From the NCBI GenBank assembly GCA_024704765.1, contig JAKMXF010000014.1, forward strand, positions 1 through 64,000: 64,000 nt of DNA, given 5' to 3'. The position numbers and the translations under genes were made by a program. Below are positions 8,780 to 21,499 of this stretch, piece by piece. The stretch's first letter is position 1; the number at the start of each line of letters is the position of its first letter. The notes under the pieces were generated by a model. The model saw nothing but the letters and a program-made list of their open reading frames with translations. It was not told the DNA's origin and did not search any database. This DNA comes from Oopsacas minuta (Eukaryota; Porifera; Hexactinellida; Lyssacinosida; Leucopsacidae).

Positions 8780-11700
8780 ATGAAAATTTCTCTCTCAAAT
8801 TCACTTCCTATTTTATGTATTTTTCTCAAAACTCGCTCAATAGAAGAATTGAATACATTGCTATATATTCTTGTTTTGTTTTGTCTTGTACAGATTTGTT
8901 ATCTGACTAGTCCTCTTGTTTGTTTGTTGGTTTTTATATTCACGACCTTACCTGGTGCTGTTTTCACACATTTTTACTTTTCAGGAAGATTACGTCATTC
9001 TAAAACTAAGAACGATAATATTTCTCAATTTTATTCTCAAACTATTTCTAAGGAAGATAGGCATTATGAAATACAAGATGCTGATTCTGTTATTGAGACA
9101 GGTTAGTTAGAATTATGTCCTCATTAGGGCGCGAGAGTTCCGAGCTTTTCCGGGTGGAACTGCCGGAATTGGAACCTTAGAATGACAACGGCCATACAAC
9201 AAAATTCCCACTAATGACTATCTATACCAGAGTATCCCAACCTGAAGTCCATAGGGTCACGACCTGCCTAAATCGAAGTAGGAGACGGTTCCTATTCAAG
9301 TTAAACCCTTTCTTAGAAACCTCGGTGAAACCGGTCCCCAGGAACATAAATATTGGGGGCGTCACCCCCCAAACACTAATTGTTACTTAATTAATAGGAA
9401 CTATACTTAGCACACAGTCTGCACTATTCATATTGTTATGGCTATGTTATGCGTCTAATTTATAGGAACAATTAGGGAATTTTGGGTGGTCTTCGTTCCG
9501 CCAATTTGTCTAATGCGAGGCCGTAGCAAGCAGATTTCAATTGGTCAAGTTGATTTATACCAAATACATGAGACACCTAGGTTTGATTGGATGAATAATA
9601 CTATTTCTGTTAGAATATAGTTTGATTTTAGCCGATTAGAACAGAATTAAACTTTGTTTCCGATACTTTTATGCTGAACTTGGGTCTACTAACGTTCAGC
9701 TGTAGAATACGTATACTCACTGAACTACTGATCATGTATGGAAATGCTAATTAATGTGCTTCTTGTATTTGAATTTCCACACTTCCTTTAGAAATAGAAT
9801 CACAATTGGATCAAACTCTATCAAACTTCACAAATATCCTAATAGATAATTTAATATCAGAATGGTATACATCAATAGCAGACAACAATGAGTTACAAAA
9901 CAAATCATTTCCTCACATAAATCTAGCTCTCTCTAACTTATGTGAGAGAGCACAAGCTCTACCTCTAACTCAGCTATCTACACATCTTCTACTACAAGGA
10001 CTTACACCATACTTTGCTAGTATAGAACATGCATTGCAGGATACGACAGAGCCATTCTTACAGAGATTACAACAGGCTAGGACAGTACATAACTTTGAGT
10101 CTAGTGATTATGCACATCCAGCACTTAGAAATCAAGCTGCTACACATATGTAAGATATACAATCATAATGACTCAATACATAACTAACTACCACTTTTAC
10201 GAATTTCTCCTGATTTTCCTTGATACATTTCTGGATTTCAATATTTTCGTGAGAATTCACACTTTTTCCCCTACTTCCACCCGAAAATATACAGAAATAC
10301 AGTGGAACCTCGTTAATACGAACACCAACGGACTATGGAATAATTTTTCTCCATGTCCAGAGTTCGTATTAATGAGATCCCATTGCTAAAAAATTGGTGT
10401 TTTCAAATTTCCTGTGGATTAGATGTGAAATCCTGGGATAATCGAGGGATCCCAGGAGGGGTAGAAAGTATCAGTCAACTCCCATTATATCAAACACATA
10501 TAGCCATTTACCGTCAAAGTAGCATAATTTTCATCGGCTATATCGAACTCCGCGTGAATCGAGTAAATATAATGATCCCTTGAGCTTCGATATTCCTGGA
10601 GTTTACTGTAATTAATTTGCATAACACAGCAATGCTTAAGGTTTCTGATAGCTACAATCTATAGTGTATCTAATGAACAGCTGTGAGGAATACAGATGTG
10701 TGTAGATTATCCTGTGTATTTATTATCAAATTTGGGACAATAATTAATAGTAAAAATTGTTTTTTTATTAGGATAATTTGGTAATTTTATTACTGTAAAA
10801 TAGTTATTGTCACAAAACTTATTATGACGTCACGTCCATAGAATAAGTGGAGTCACGGATTACAGAAAACTATCATAACATCCACATTATTATTTCTTCT
10901 AAGGTCCCAGTAACAAGAATAATTTTAACTTTCTATACCAATTACAAATCAAAAATTCCTATCCTATCATCTTCCACGAGTATCATTCCTTGCTCCGCTG
11001 GAAGCAGACAGGCTGGATAGAATGATGGGTCTATATAAATCTCAAATTACGGTTCATTTATGTAATACAGTTGAGTTCGCCTATTAGCAATTCGTATTTC
11101 CATGAATTTTCCTCGCTAATCCCGAATTTGCTAATATTTATCATACAAATGTAATCTATGTCCATGAAAATATTTGCTCTATCTACACTAACCCAATTCC
11201 ATTTGTGTTGGTTAACTGTTTGCAGATTATCATTATTTCAAACAGGGAACTATTGGTTAGGATTGCTATTCAATTAGCTACATAGGTTTCTAGTTACAAA
11301 GATTAAACTTTGTTCAATCAGCTAATAGACTACTTACATCATGTTAAGCTCATTAAAACTACTCGTTTACACAATGATGCACAGATTTATCAAATGTATA
11401 CTTTCTGGGGCTTTACTCAACTAAATGCTATCACTACGCAGACCATTAAGCGCTCCTCAATATTTGGAGCGTGCTCCAATTGCGTTCCTTTTAATTCTGT
11501 TTAGATTATTGATAAAGACGATAAATACTTAGTTATGTGACATCTCATTATTGAGAAGTTCCAATTCAATACAACATTCAATAAATCCTTTCCTTGTCAA
11601 CGGACAAACAAACAAACATACACACAACAATCGAATTTTAATACTATAGATAACGATGAAGTTGTTTCCAATCAAATAAGAAGGGCTCCTTTAATGCTCT

Positions 11701-14700
11701 ACTACTGTATGTATGTATATTTGTGTAGGTATGCTGAACACATGTTTGATATATTACTCCAAGCATCAGACTTATCTACCAACTTAAAAGACTCTTTCTT
11801 ATTCCGCTCTGTATTACGTGACGTCATATCTACTAGCTTTATATTGAAGCTATTCGATATAGTCTCTAAACCTCATTTCCTATATCAATGCCTAACTTTC
11901 GTATTTTCACTACAATTTCCATCTAATACAACACAGACCAGATCAACTACACAAAATGTAATAGAAAAACAATTTATCGATGACGTCACTTTAGAAACAG
12001 ATTCATTACCCTCGCTACGTGCGAGGAATTTAAAAGCAATGAATCGGAAAAGTAAATCATATGACATTCCAGATAGGTCATCTCGTTGCTTGGTTAGGAA
12101 GCATTCTCATTCCACAAAGGATTATACAGATATTGGTACTATGATAAAAGAGAGGAGAGGAGAGGTAGGTAGAGATGTTCCTCAGTCTGTCAATCCTAAT
12201 TCTATATCTATATTTGAGCATGAGCTAGTACAGGAGTCATTATCCTCTTCTTACTACATATACTCTATTTGGGTGAGTTATTAACTGTAACTGACATAAT
12301 ACAGAGTACAGTAGATATTGGTTATATGTTGTAACCTCTAGTGATAATATCAGCATGGATAGAATATACTGTCCCGTATATTTGATCAATAACGGACATA
12401 ACATTTCAATCGCAATAAGCAATAAATCCTTTATCCAATCCAAATAATGAATCCCGCTATTTCTTCAATCAGTTTTACATATACGTATGAGACAGATAAG
12501 TATGTCGAACAGCAGTTCTTGCTCGCTGTTCACTTTAAAAGGATCTGAATAGTCATATTACCTTATCAATTCCCAGTTATTGCTACTAACAAGTATGCCT
12601 AGACGAATACATTAGAAACAGAGATTACTATTTCTCACACAACCTTGCTAGGATATTTAGCATAGAGTTACAGTATACAGCTGGGTATTCCTGTGTTCCG
12701 TTACTCTTCCTATTCGTAGATTAGCCTTCACAACACCAATTTATTATGATATCTACAATTCTACATCTTTGTAGATCCCAAGGAGAGGGAACAATAATTT
12801 TCTTCATAATAGTTTTTTAGGGAGACTAACATATGCGAATTGTGAATTTGCGAACAATACCAGTATTCAGTAGATATTGGATAAAGTGTCTTTCAGTATC
12901 TGTCATATAATGAGAAGCTCTTCAATAATCACACTAGCTTTCATTACCTGATCCGACTTAACCGTTAACTTCGACAGCTCAATCTCAATTTGTAATTAAC
13001 AAATACTAAACTTTGCTAATTTTCATTAAAATTTTTCAAAATTATCAATATTAATATAAAGCTATAATTCAAAACTTAAATGAAGATAATGGCGAAATGT
13101 CATCTAAAGATCGTGACCGATTCCATCTCTGCCTGGATAGGCCTACCATTGCGTTCCTTATATTGTCACCAATTATATCCCTTCATGCTCTACTCTACTA
13201 CGAGTTAATTATATTGCAAGTATTTATTCAGAATATTATACAGATATACGTAGTATATTATTAACTGTGTGATCTCTATTAGGTACCTAAGGTGATTACT
13301 AATCGTTTCAATCAGTCAGATGCTTGTATAGTGAAGCACAGATTCAGAGAGTTCGAGCATCTGTATAGATCACTACAGAATTCTTGTAAAGAGCTAATGC
13401 GAGGTAATACTTAGTAATCAATGTGTGTATGTAGCATGAATATCGTGGAAAACTTTGTAAATTCTCATTACAGAACTGTTTCAGATTCTATTAGTTGAAA
13501 AGAGTCCTAGTAGAGTTAGAAGCTATCAAATAGTATACTAAGCTTCTGCTATTGTTCAGTAGTTGCTCTTATTTGAGATTATTCTGAATGTATAGAACTA
13601 CACTTGCATGCTATAATCCCCGGCTTCATATTTTAAATTTAGATAACATGGAATTGTCGGGATTTTGTATCCTATTAGATTCGTAGCTTTTGAAGGTTTT
13701 GACGCTTAAGGTGGAAACTCTGATAACAGAAATCTCATCTGGAATAATTCAAGGTTTAAACTTGGCAACAGGAAAATCGTCTTTGCATTTCATTATAACA
13801 AAGAATGGGTTTCTTGGATTATCATTGTTTTATCTAAAAGCGCTCGCTTTTTGACTTGTGAATTTCGGGAAAAATTTGGAGCGTCAAATTTAAGACTTCC
13901 TTTATACCGTTACATTAATATCCTGATCAGCTGATTTTGTATGGAAATGACAAGACAGAGCATATGTACGCAGCAATTGAGCACTTGTAATTTAGAAAGG
14001 TCTTCCCAAGATAGGGCGTTTCTGTATACATATTATTGTCGGGGATATTTCACTTTTCAGTGCTATATGAGCAAAGGCCATTTTCAGTCATCTCCCGTTA
14101 CATCGAATCTCAAGGGACAGCTATAATTACTACCAATTATATTTATGTTTCTTTGACGTTTTGGGATCTTCCATATTTGTACAACTCTCGATATCTATAT
14201 ATTGAGTTGAATTGGTGAAAGTTGTTTATCCTCGAAAGTGCTGTGTGTATCTTACAGTTTATGAAGCATTAATTTTCTTATTCTTGTACATTAGTTACAT
14301 ATTAATTAAGTAAGATGTTTGTTTGTTGTAGGTATTTCATTTCCAAGTAAACTTAGTCAGATACGAATTGGAACTCTCTCAAACCATTTTATAATGAGGA
14401 GGCGAATGTTGTTAGAGAATTTTCTTAAGGTATTTGACTTTATTTTGTCTAGGTATACCGACGAATACTTTCATACAAATTCATATTTATTCTTGAATAG
14501 TTTCTTTACGTCACTCGTAGTAGGTATATAGGTGTTTTCCAAGGTTGTGACCGGTCCAACCACATATGAGTATTAATGAATAGCAGCCTTACTGAATACT
14601 GATAATATTCGGATTCGGTTTGATCAACCCAATATTGAATTATTCGAGTAGGACATTGGTTTTCTAAGTAAAATAGCTATTTAGCGAGTCTTTATATCCT

Positions 14701-17700
14701 GTTTGATAGGCAATATGTGTAAGAGATCTGGTCTTACAAACAGCAGATGTACAGATCTTCCTTGGTATCTCTACCCGTAGGAAACAGGTAAGCATTATTA
14801 CTCACTCTATCTCAGTATGTGATATCCTTATTTTAGTGGTAATTATATTGTAATTAATTCAAATTACGTAATTTTAATTTTTAGGATATAGGAAAAGCGA
14901 GTAGTGTAAGCAGAGTAAGTAGAGTTAGCAGAGCTTGTAAGTTCACTAACTAGTATTATTGGGTAAGAGATATTCAAACGAATTATTAGAAAAATTACCT
15001 TTACGATCCCAAAACGCTTGAAATACATAATTCCTTCCACTAAAGGGGAAAATTAACTTCCATTATTGATGTCATTTCAATTTATTGTACTTTCTTTTAG
15101 TTAACGTTAATACGAGTGATTTTCCAGTTACACAGAATGTAGAGGTGATTAAGTGTGTTTTATATTACTACCGAGATTTTATATAAATTTTGTCTCTAAT
15201 CATTTCATCACCTAAAAGATATGAGAGATGTTCGCTTGACGAGGTTCCCGCTGTCCTAATTATATCTTTCCAAACTCTTATAGGATGTAGTATTAAAACT
15301 GAGAGTGTTTGTAACGAAACAACTTCTATTCTCTGACACAACAGAATCTTCACCTGTACTATCACTTGATCCAACAGACTCCTCATCTCCCTCTTATAGT
15401 ATTCACACCCATACAGATGATATTATTCCATTGAAACAATGTGTAGATGCTATGACTAAAGAGTTTTCAATAGCGCGGGTATTGCGTGACGTCACTATGA
15501 GTGTTCTTAATGGAGAAAATGTTGAAAGTAACAAGCGAGCAGGTGAATTAATGGGAGAGTTTCCTTTCACAAGTTCTCTTTACTTGTTCGGAGCTACTGT
15601 GCTTAGGAACAAACAACTATGGATTAATACAGAAACTTTTCTAATTCTCCTGTTGGAAATGTTGGGAGATTCTTCTACTAAGTTAGTCATTATTTTAACA
15701 TATTTAATGTGTGTGCTTTCAGGAATACCGTATAAGGGACTACGCTTCTTTCAAGCACCATATACGATATTTGGTTCAGCTCCTGGGGGATGCCCTAATG
15801 ACATTGAAGTTCTGCGACGTCCGCGAGTTCATGCGAAATCTAGCGCTCTAGCCTGGTAGAATGGTGCATGTATATTCTAGTTTTGATATTTTCTATTATT
15901 ATCAACAAGATGTTTGGCCCGTTCAAGTAAGCAACCTGATTGTTTCAAAGTTAAGACTTTATTGATGTACATATTGGAGGAATGAACGTTATTAATCTAT
16001 ATACATTGCATTGGATTACTTGTACTCATTAGTGTAACTAAGTCTAGGCTCCCGAATCAGGGAGGGAGAAGATGACTTCTTGCCAACTCGCCTTATAATT
16101 TGCATTGTGGCGGAGCTGATTGTGGGTGGGCGCACGAATTTCAGGGGGCCTATGCTTGTGCTTATATTTCAGCGAGTGTTAATGAAAATCTTGTTTACAA
16201 ATTCAATTTTTTCGGAATATAGATTGTTGAGGTTAGAGTTTGGTATTGGATATTATTAAAACTCCGTAAATTGTGTGACCCTAACAAACAAATCCTTAAC
16301 ACCAATTTGGCAAAGAATAATCATATTATCTCTTTACAGAATTCTACAAGGAAAGATGGAAGAGCTGAACACTGACAAGAGAATCACTACGTATTTTGAG
16401 ATGTTAGAAAGGAAGTTTTTCCCTGATGGGAAATTGCATTTAGTTAAGCCAGACTCTCTCAGCCCTGAGGAATTGAATCAAGCTAAATCTACTGCTTGTC
16501 AAACTATTTATACATTCATTCCAGGTATATATTGTGGATTTACTAATTGCTCGACATGGTGGTGTATATTTGTTGATAATTTGATGTAATCATGGGATAA
16601 TGACATGTGAGTTTAACCGATTACGGCTGAAGTTGAAAAGAAACATTAAATATTACTTCGATTTAACCAATTCCCGAACCAAAAACGAAATTTTCTCACC
16701 TTTTTGACGTCATAAAATCATACATTTATTCGGTTAATTAGAGAATTAGTCGAACTGTTACTTTTCGTTTTGATATATTCCTTTTGAAGGTTTTGAAATA
16801 TTTATATACACGAGCCTTTGGCTCGTCGCTTCGCGATGAACTCGGCGCATTGCGCCTTGAGGTATTCAACGGACAAACAAACAGACAAACAACAATTGAG
16901 ATTCAATAATATTGGTGTTGTTTACAATATTCAGATTCAGCATACTCGAGTATACCGGGTATAGTCGTTGAAAGTATGATTCTACCTCTATTTTGAAATT
17001 TGTTTACTTTATATTCATAAAAACAACAATAAATTTACATGAGAAACTTGAAATGCGAAATTCGGACTCAGCGTACTTTGTTACCCCAGGTAGCCGTTTA
17101 GAGCAAGGCTGTACGTATATTTAGAGATTTGGATAATTTGTTTACTTTATATTCATAAAAACAACAACAAATTTACATATGATTAATCCAAAAGTGTGAA
17201 AATCGGATTCAATATGTTCGATATATTTAGTTAAGTTTTATTAAATTCTATTTACTTCCGGTATAAACACGATAATACATAGTTATGCGACAATTTCATA
17301 ATTGCATACCGTAAATCCTTTCCTTGACAACGGACAAACAAACAAACAATAATTTTAGATTTATTAATATTGATTGTATGTAATCTCATATTTTCTGTAT
17401 TATAAATTCTATAAGAAATATTAGTTTGACATTTTGCATTACTTTTCCTTTCTAATATGCAAAGTTGTTATTATGCGATATATTTACCATATGCTTACTA
17501 AATACACTCTATGTCAGAGGTTCCCAACCTTTTCACCCGTCCCCTGTACCAATTTTAACACATTCTTTGGACCCCCTGCAGTCGTCCGTGGACCACTAGG
17601 GGAACATGAGCCCCAGCCATGGTTGGGAACCGTTGTTCTATGTCCATGAGAATACCTGGGATTTGCTAATAGGCGGACACCACTTTGTGTCAGTTTTCAA

Positions 17701-20700
17701 GAGGATTTCCCATTTCCCTCATTACACAATTACAATTATTAATTGCTATTAAAGAGATAATTTTAATTTTCAAACTTTATAGATTTGATTAAATCAGTGA
17801 TTGGAGATGATGAACTGAAGAAGGCTATAGCTTATTGTCTAGACTGTCTTTCTAACCAAGCAATGAATAGGTAAGATATATATACATTAGATAATGAGTA
17901 GCAATTATTATACTACTAGCGGACTTCGCTTGCTAGGTCGCTCCGCGATAGCTTAATGACTAAATATTTCTTGATGGCTTGGTTCGCTACGTGATCGGTA
18001 TTATACTCGACACTACGTTTTGCAGAATTTTTTATTATCTATGGTTCATCCAAATTTCATTTAATGGCCTTCTGTAGTAATACTGGAGCTACTTCGTGAC
18101 TTTTGGTTAGTAATCTGGGCCCTTTATGCCTCAGGTATTTAGAAATTCTATAATCTTTCGATAGTGGACAATTTGGAATTTTTTGTATAATAATGATGAC
18201 GTAATAATCTCATGTTGAGTTTACATTTGGCCATTGAGTGGTACCTGTGATTCAAATTTCAAACTTATTTCACCTATATTGTCTGAGCAGTGTATAATAA
18301 TGTGATTTTTCGAAAATCCAAATGGGTGACAATTACGTCATAAGTGTGAATTTTCGTCCAAGACTCAAATTTGTCCGAGCCAGGCCAAAAAAACCCCTGT
18401 ATACCAAAATCGGCCCCGAGTGTCTTCCAGTTTCTTCGATCAATTATGAACTTACAAACATATACATGCACATAATTGCGTTTTAATAGTTAGATTGGAA
18501 TCACACAATAATTACAACACTCATTTCTATAATTAGGCCTGAAGTACTGTTTTACACAATACGTAATTGTAAGATAATTAATTCAGAAGAATTGTAGACA
18601 ATTAGCATTCTTATGACACACAACTATAATGTGACCTGTGTTGTCTAGTGCTATTCCGGATGGACGATAGAACTCTCCGATACCCTGACCTTCCTTCCCA
18701 AACTTGTGTATCTGTTCTCCCTCCTGATTGAATACGCACACACAGTCATTATTGTAGTCACTCATAATGATGTTATAGTCTCTGTCTATGTCGAAACAGA
18801 ATGGATTGTTTGTTTGTTTGCCAACACCTCTAGTTATCAGTCTGTTGATTAGAACGTGATCTGAATTGAACACAAACATAGACGGATCACTCTTATCTAG
18901 CACCAATACTCTGTCTCTTGTAACCTTAACGTCACGTGGATGGTTAAACAAGTCTTTTCCTAGCATGGAATGGAACTTGAGTTCTTCAGTTAAGATTTGA
19001 ACTCTTTTATTATCAGAATCACATACGTAGACATTGCTATTTCTATCGGAGACATCTACTCCCTCTGGAAGGAAAAACTGAGCTTCTCCATTCCCTATAC
19101 TACCAGCACTCTTGATTAGTTTTCCTTCTAGCTCGTACTTATTAATGCAATGACCACACAATTGTGTAACAAACACATCATTTTCAGATATACAGATACC
19201 TATTGGTTTGTTCATCTTCTCACTGAACATGAAGAGATAGTCTCCGTTACTGCTAAATACTTGTACATGATGGTTTAACATTTCCGCTATGTATATGTTT
19301 CCAGTTTGGTAATGTATTGCTATATCTCTAGGACAGTTCATTTCTCCTGGAGCTTTCTTGTCTGACCTCTTACAGCAGTAAGCAGTAGGCAGCTGTTTAG
19401 CCTTGTAGTCAGGTACAACAGGCTTCACTTGAGGAGGGAAGGTGTGGGTGGGAGATATGTTAGTCTGACTGTTAAGCTTAATGCTCCCTAGCTGTTCTAT
19501 GTCAGTCTCGAATTGATTGTTCCATTCAAACTCAATACTACTGTCTGTCTCAGCTGTTAGTTCTGTTATCTTCTTGTTGATTACTGATATAACTCCATCT
19601 AGAATGTCTTTCAGTTCGTTATCTGTTAATGTATCTGTTGTCATTGATTTATTTGTATTCAAAGTCTCAACTAATTTATTCATTTTCTGAGTTTTGTTAT
19701 TATAATCTTTCTCGATTTGATCAATACGAGAGAGGAGGATACTCTCTCTGAGTTGTAGAGCTTCATGTGACTTCTTGAAGCAGTCTCTAATCTTCTTTCT
19801 ACTCTCTTTTATCTGAGCAATAAAAATTGTAGACAGTACACTTGCCATTTGTTACGAATATTTACTTTTGTGAAAATGAATAATAGTGAATAGAGCGACA
19901 ATATTACTTAAATATGGAATATAATTACTTTCAATATTGGTGAGACTATATTATTAGTTAATTAATAGTACATACTATAAGCTGTTCATGCCACTGAATA
20001 TAATTATCTATTGTGGTAATTTTAGATGAGCCATCCAGTGTATGGTAGAGATTATCCAGTGGAGTAGCGAGGTTGTGGTTAGTGGTTGCGGGGAGCTGAT
20101 ACGACATATCCTATTTCCGACATTTTCAGGGTGTTTCCTACTTTGAGAAATATCAAATCTATATCGATATTGCTCGAATATTTTCTAAAAAACTGACATA
20201 CAGTATAATACAATAATAAGGAAATGACATGAACACACTCAGAAGCATGTATACATGTTTGGTGCCTAATAATCTCAAATTTCAATCACCAGCTAAACTT
20301 ATCCAAAAGTGTAATCAAATATATTTTGTCTTTCCTTATGAAATATATTATTATTGTCAGCTGCAGCTGGTTACTGCTGTGCTGACTATATTATACTAGC
20401 TTTGTTTCGTTCTCAGTGGATTTTCTTTGTTTCATATTTTTCGTCTTCGTTCTACAGTCTTAACCCGTTTAACATTGAGAGCTTAATATTTTGTGAGATG
20501 CTTTTTTGTTGATCGGTGTACTCCTGTTTTAACAAAGCCCGATATGACGAACTCCAGTTATATCGAAGTGGTTATTTTCCCCATATGTAGCTTGAAAGTA
20601 ATGGATTGTAGTCCGCTTAGGGCCCTACGCTCTTGAATTTAGAAAACGTTAAATTTATCCCAATGCAAATACAGTCAACTCTTCTTTATTTGAATGCATC

Positions 20701-21287
20701 TGTTTCAGGCATTTTGTCCCGATTAAGCGGTGTTCCCATATAACCAGAATATTTCTAATAATAATAACCATTATATAGTGTAGTCATTCCTACACAAATT
20801 ACAAACTGGCGGATGCTTGAACTTTGGAACTTCAATCACCCCCTGAGGCTTCTAAAAGTAATACTACTTGAAGTGAATTGTTATTTCCTTTTATTTTGGT
20901 CAGTCCACTGTTTGTAAGGATAGATACACATAATGCAAGCATTTATAGGTATCCTTATATGGAAATTATCGTGTTTACCAAAATCTAAACTTCCTATTTT
21001 TCGCTCGATTCGTGGGGTTTGTCCCGATTTACCGAAAGATTGCGAAATCTAGCAGTCCGATTAACATGAATTATCAGCGAAATATCAGGTTATATCGAAG
21101 TAATATTCTAGTGGCCTTTCCTTCCACAAGATTTGAGTATTCCGTAATCCCACTGAATTATCTTAGCTTATTTCACTCTAGACATCTTCTCCTCAGATTA
21201 TTAGACATAATTCTACTGTATTTGGTACCAGAACTCACCGAAGATTCATTCCAGCAATCACTTGGCGTACATAATTCTAATCCATAG
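8780..21287 (+). CDS. SNX19: Sorting nexin, SNX19 type (TM-PXA-PX-nexin C), 12 exons
   Basis: I assembled twelve exons with GT-AG junctions: 8780-9101, 9792-10149, 11729-12272, 13283-13403, 14332-14429, 14710-14787, 14885-14936, 15101-15144, 15284-15681, 16340-16524, 17783-17870 and 21182-21287. The total is 2394 bases, an exact multiple of three (797 aa). Exon 1 encodes two hydrophobic helices (about 26-43 and 46-68). Exons 2-3 encode a PXA domain (LDQTLSNFTNILIDNLISEW…). Exons 4-6 encode a PX domain with the RFREFEHLY motif, and exons 9-12 encode a nexin C domain (TYFEMLERKFFPDGKL … NRHLLLRLLDIILLYLVPEL). The family tethers ER to endosomes or lysosomes and handles lipid. No RGS domain lies between PXA and PX, which fits SNX19 rather than SNX13/14/25. 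Exon 11 could instead read through its donor to a TAA, giving a short isoform. The last intron (3.3 kb) contains an NHL gene in antisense. Confidence 0.85.
9240..9400 (+). repeat. Dispersed repeat (copy 1), GC-rich module
   Basis: The stretch with CCTCGGTGAAACCGGTCCCC, then TTGGGGGCGTC and CCCCCAAACACTAATTGTTA, resembles 55060-55180 in the same orientation (CCTCGGTAAAAACGGCCCC … CCCCCAAACACCAATCATTG). A SINE-like or MITE-like origin is possible. Ends were not determined. It lies in intron 1 of the SNX19-like gene. Confidence 0.5.
10300..10385. mobile_element. Short pogo-like MITE
   Basis: The left end CAGTGGAACCTCGTTAATAC is preceded by TA. The right part GTTCGTATTAATGAGATCCC is an imperfect reverse complement. 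The ends match those of the element at 25036-25152. About 86 bases remain, within SNX19 intron 2. Confidence 0.6.
10472..10608. mobile_element. Pogo-like MITE
   Basis: The left end CAGTCAACTCCCATTATATC and the right end (complement CAGTAAACTCCAGGAATATC) form imperfect inverted repeats, and TA follows the right end. The body matches the element at 3595-3807 but lacks that copy's palindromic insert. Confidence 0.65.
11440..11485. repeat. Palindromic GCATTAA/GCTCC repeat
   Basis: CATTAAGCGCTCCTCAATAT followed by TTGGAGCGTGCTCC resembles the insert at 3714-3762 and the half copies near 11690 and 46095. It is a short dispersed foldback sequence. Confidence 0.5.
16041..16160. mobile_element. Possible short MITE
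   Basis: TAGGCTCCCGAATC at the left and its imperfect complement (TTTCAGGGGGCCTA) at the right bound about 115 GC-richer bases in an SNX19 intron. No convincing target duplication was seen. Confidence 0.35.
16800..17360. repeat. Dispersed composite repeat, copy 1
   Basis: The region contains CGAGCCTTTGGCTCGTCGCT, then CAACGGACAAACAAACAGAC, then two tandem-like units sharing TTACTTTATATTCATAAAAA. It closes with AAATCCTTTCCTTGACAACG and another GGACAAACAAACAAAC. Inverted matches occur at 47585-47960 and 33060-33300. A further piece with the CTTTCCTTG…GGACAAACAAAC string lies near 11580-11625. No open frame was recognised. Confidence 0.55.
17515..17635. mobile_element. hAT-like MITE with target-site duplication
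   Basis: CAGAGGTTCCCAACCTTTT at the left and its complement (…GGTTGGGAACCGTTG) at the right bound 121 bases. The flanking octamers CTCTATGT and TTCTATGT match at 7 of 8 positions, as expected for hAT transposition. Related, more decayed copies lie at 22760-22950 and 33363-33472. Confidence 0.75.
17918..18470. repeat. Dispersed repeat, copy 1 of 2
   Basis: It begins GCGGACTTCGCTTGCTAGGT and contains TATGGTTCATCCAAA, TTTATGCCTCAGGTATTTAG and TGTGAATTTTCGTCCAAGAC. The same blocks occur in the same order and orientation at 35733-36010, within an intron of the lectin/FN3 gene. It is therefore an interspersed element of unknown class. Confidence 0.65.
18583..19848 (-). CDS. Coiled-coil/NHL propeller protein, paralogue B (nested in SNX19 intron)
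   Basis: This is a 421-residue single-exon member of the NHL family, lying wholly inside the last intron of the SNX19-like gene on the opposite strand. The start is MASVLSTIFIAQIKESRKKI, and it and its 5' flank (TTTTGTGAAAATGAATAATA on the minus strand) match gene C at 23489, which is divergently oriented 3.6 kb away. It has the usual coiled coil (about 10-125) and six NHL blades ending CLQFF. Its variable codons differ from the others: AEMLNHH in blade 1, TQLCGHC in blade 2, QFFLPEG in blade 3 and SDYNNDC in blade 5. Its coiled coil differs from the A/F/G version around residues 55-85 (MNKLVETLNTNKSM). No RING or B-box is present. Confidence 0.85.
   Translation of the reverse strand: MASVLSTIFIAQIKESRKKIRDCFKKSHEALQLRESILLSRIDQIEKDYNNKTQKMNKLVETLNTNKSMTTDTLTDNELKDILDGVISVINKKITELTAETDSSIEFEWNNQFETDIEQLGSIKLNSQTNISPTHTFPPQVKPVVPDYKAKQLPTAYCCKRSDKKAPGEMNCPRDIAIHYQTGNIYIAEMLNHHVQVFSSNGDYLFMFSEKMNKPIGICISENDVFVTQLCGHCINKYELEGKLIKSAGSIGNGEAQFFLPEGVDVSDRNSNVYVCDSDNKRVQILTEELKFHSMLGKDLFNHPRDVKVTRDRVLVLDKSDPSMFVFNSDHVLINRLITRGVGKQTNNPFCFDIDRDYNIIMSDYNNDCVCVFNQEGEQIHKFGKEGQGIGEFYRPSGIALDNTGHIIVVCHKNANCLQFF
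20500..21130. repeat. Fragments of pogo-like elements in the SNX19 last intron
   Basis: ATACAGTCAACTCTTCTTTA near 20669 matches pogo-like ends elsewhere in the window. ATATCGAAGTGG (about 20560) and TATATCGAAGTAATATTC (about 21093) match element interiors. I could not resolve complete elements. Confidence 0.4.
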
Positions 21288-21437
21288 TCCACTCTTGAAT
21301 CTCAACTGCGATTTTAACATTCAAATGCGTACAGATATTAGTCTATGCAATTTGTATATTTTGTTTGTATTCATTCTATGTTGGAAATTTTACTCTCAAT
21401 CAATATTATAATCTTGAATATTTCATAAATCGAATAT

Positions 21438-21499
21438 TAAGCCCGATACACGATGCAACTTTGTCATTCAACAAAGTTGCATCGTGTATGATGGGCTTT
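21438..21499. repeat. Near-perfect hairpin
   Basis: The arms pair through 19 perfect bases (ATACACGATGCAACTTTGT, 21446-21464, with its complement at 21471-21489) around a CATTCA loop. The complementary AAGCCC/GGGCTT extends the stem. It lies about 150 bases past the SNX19 stop codon. It is probably a foldback MITE; the very short loop argues against a microRNA precursor. Confidence 0.7.

Noticed and set aside
17434-17649. 71-codon frame
   Set aside because: It lies largely inside the hAT-like MITE at 17515-17635, within an SNX19 intron.
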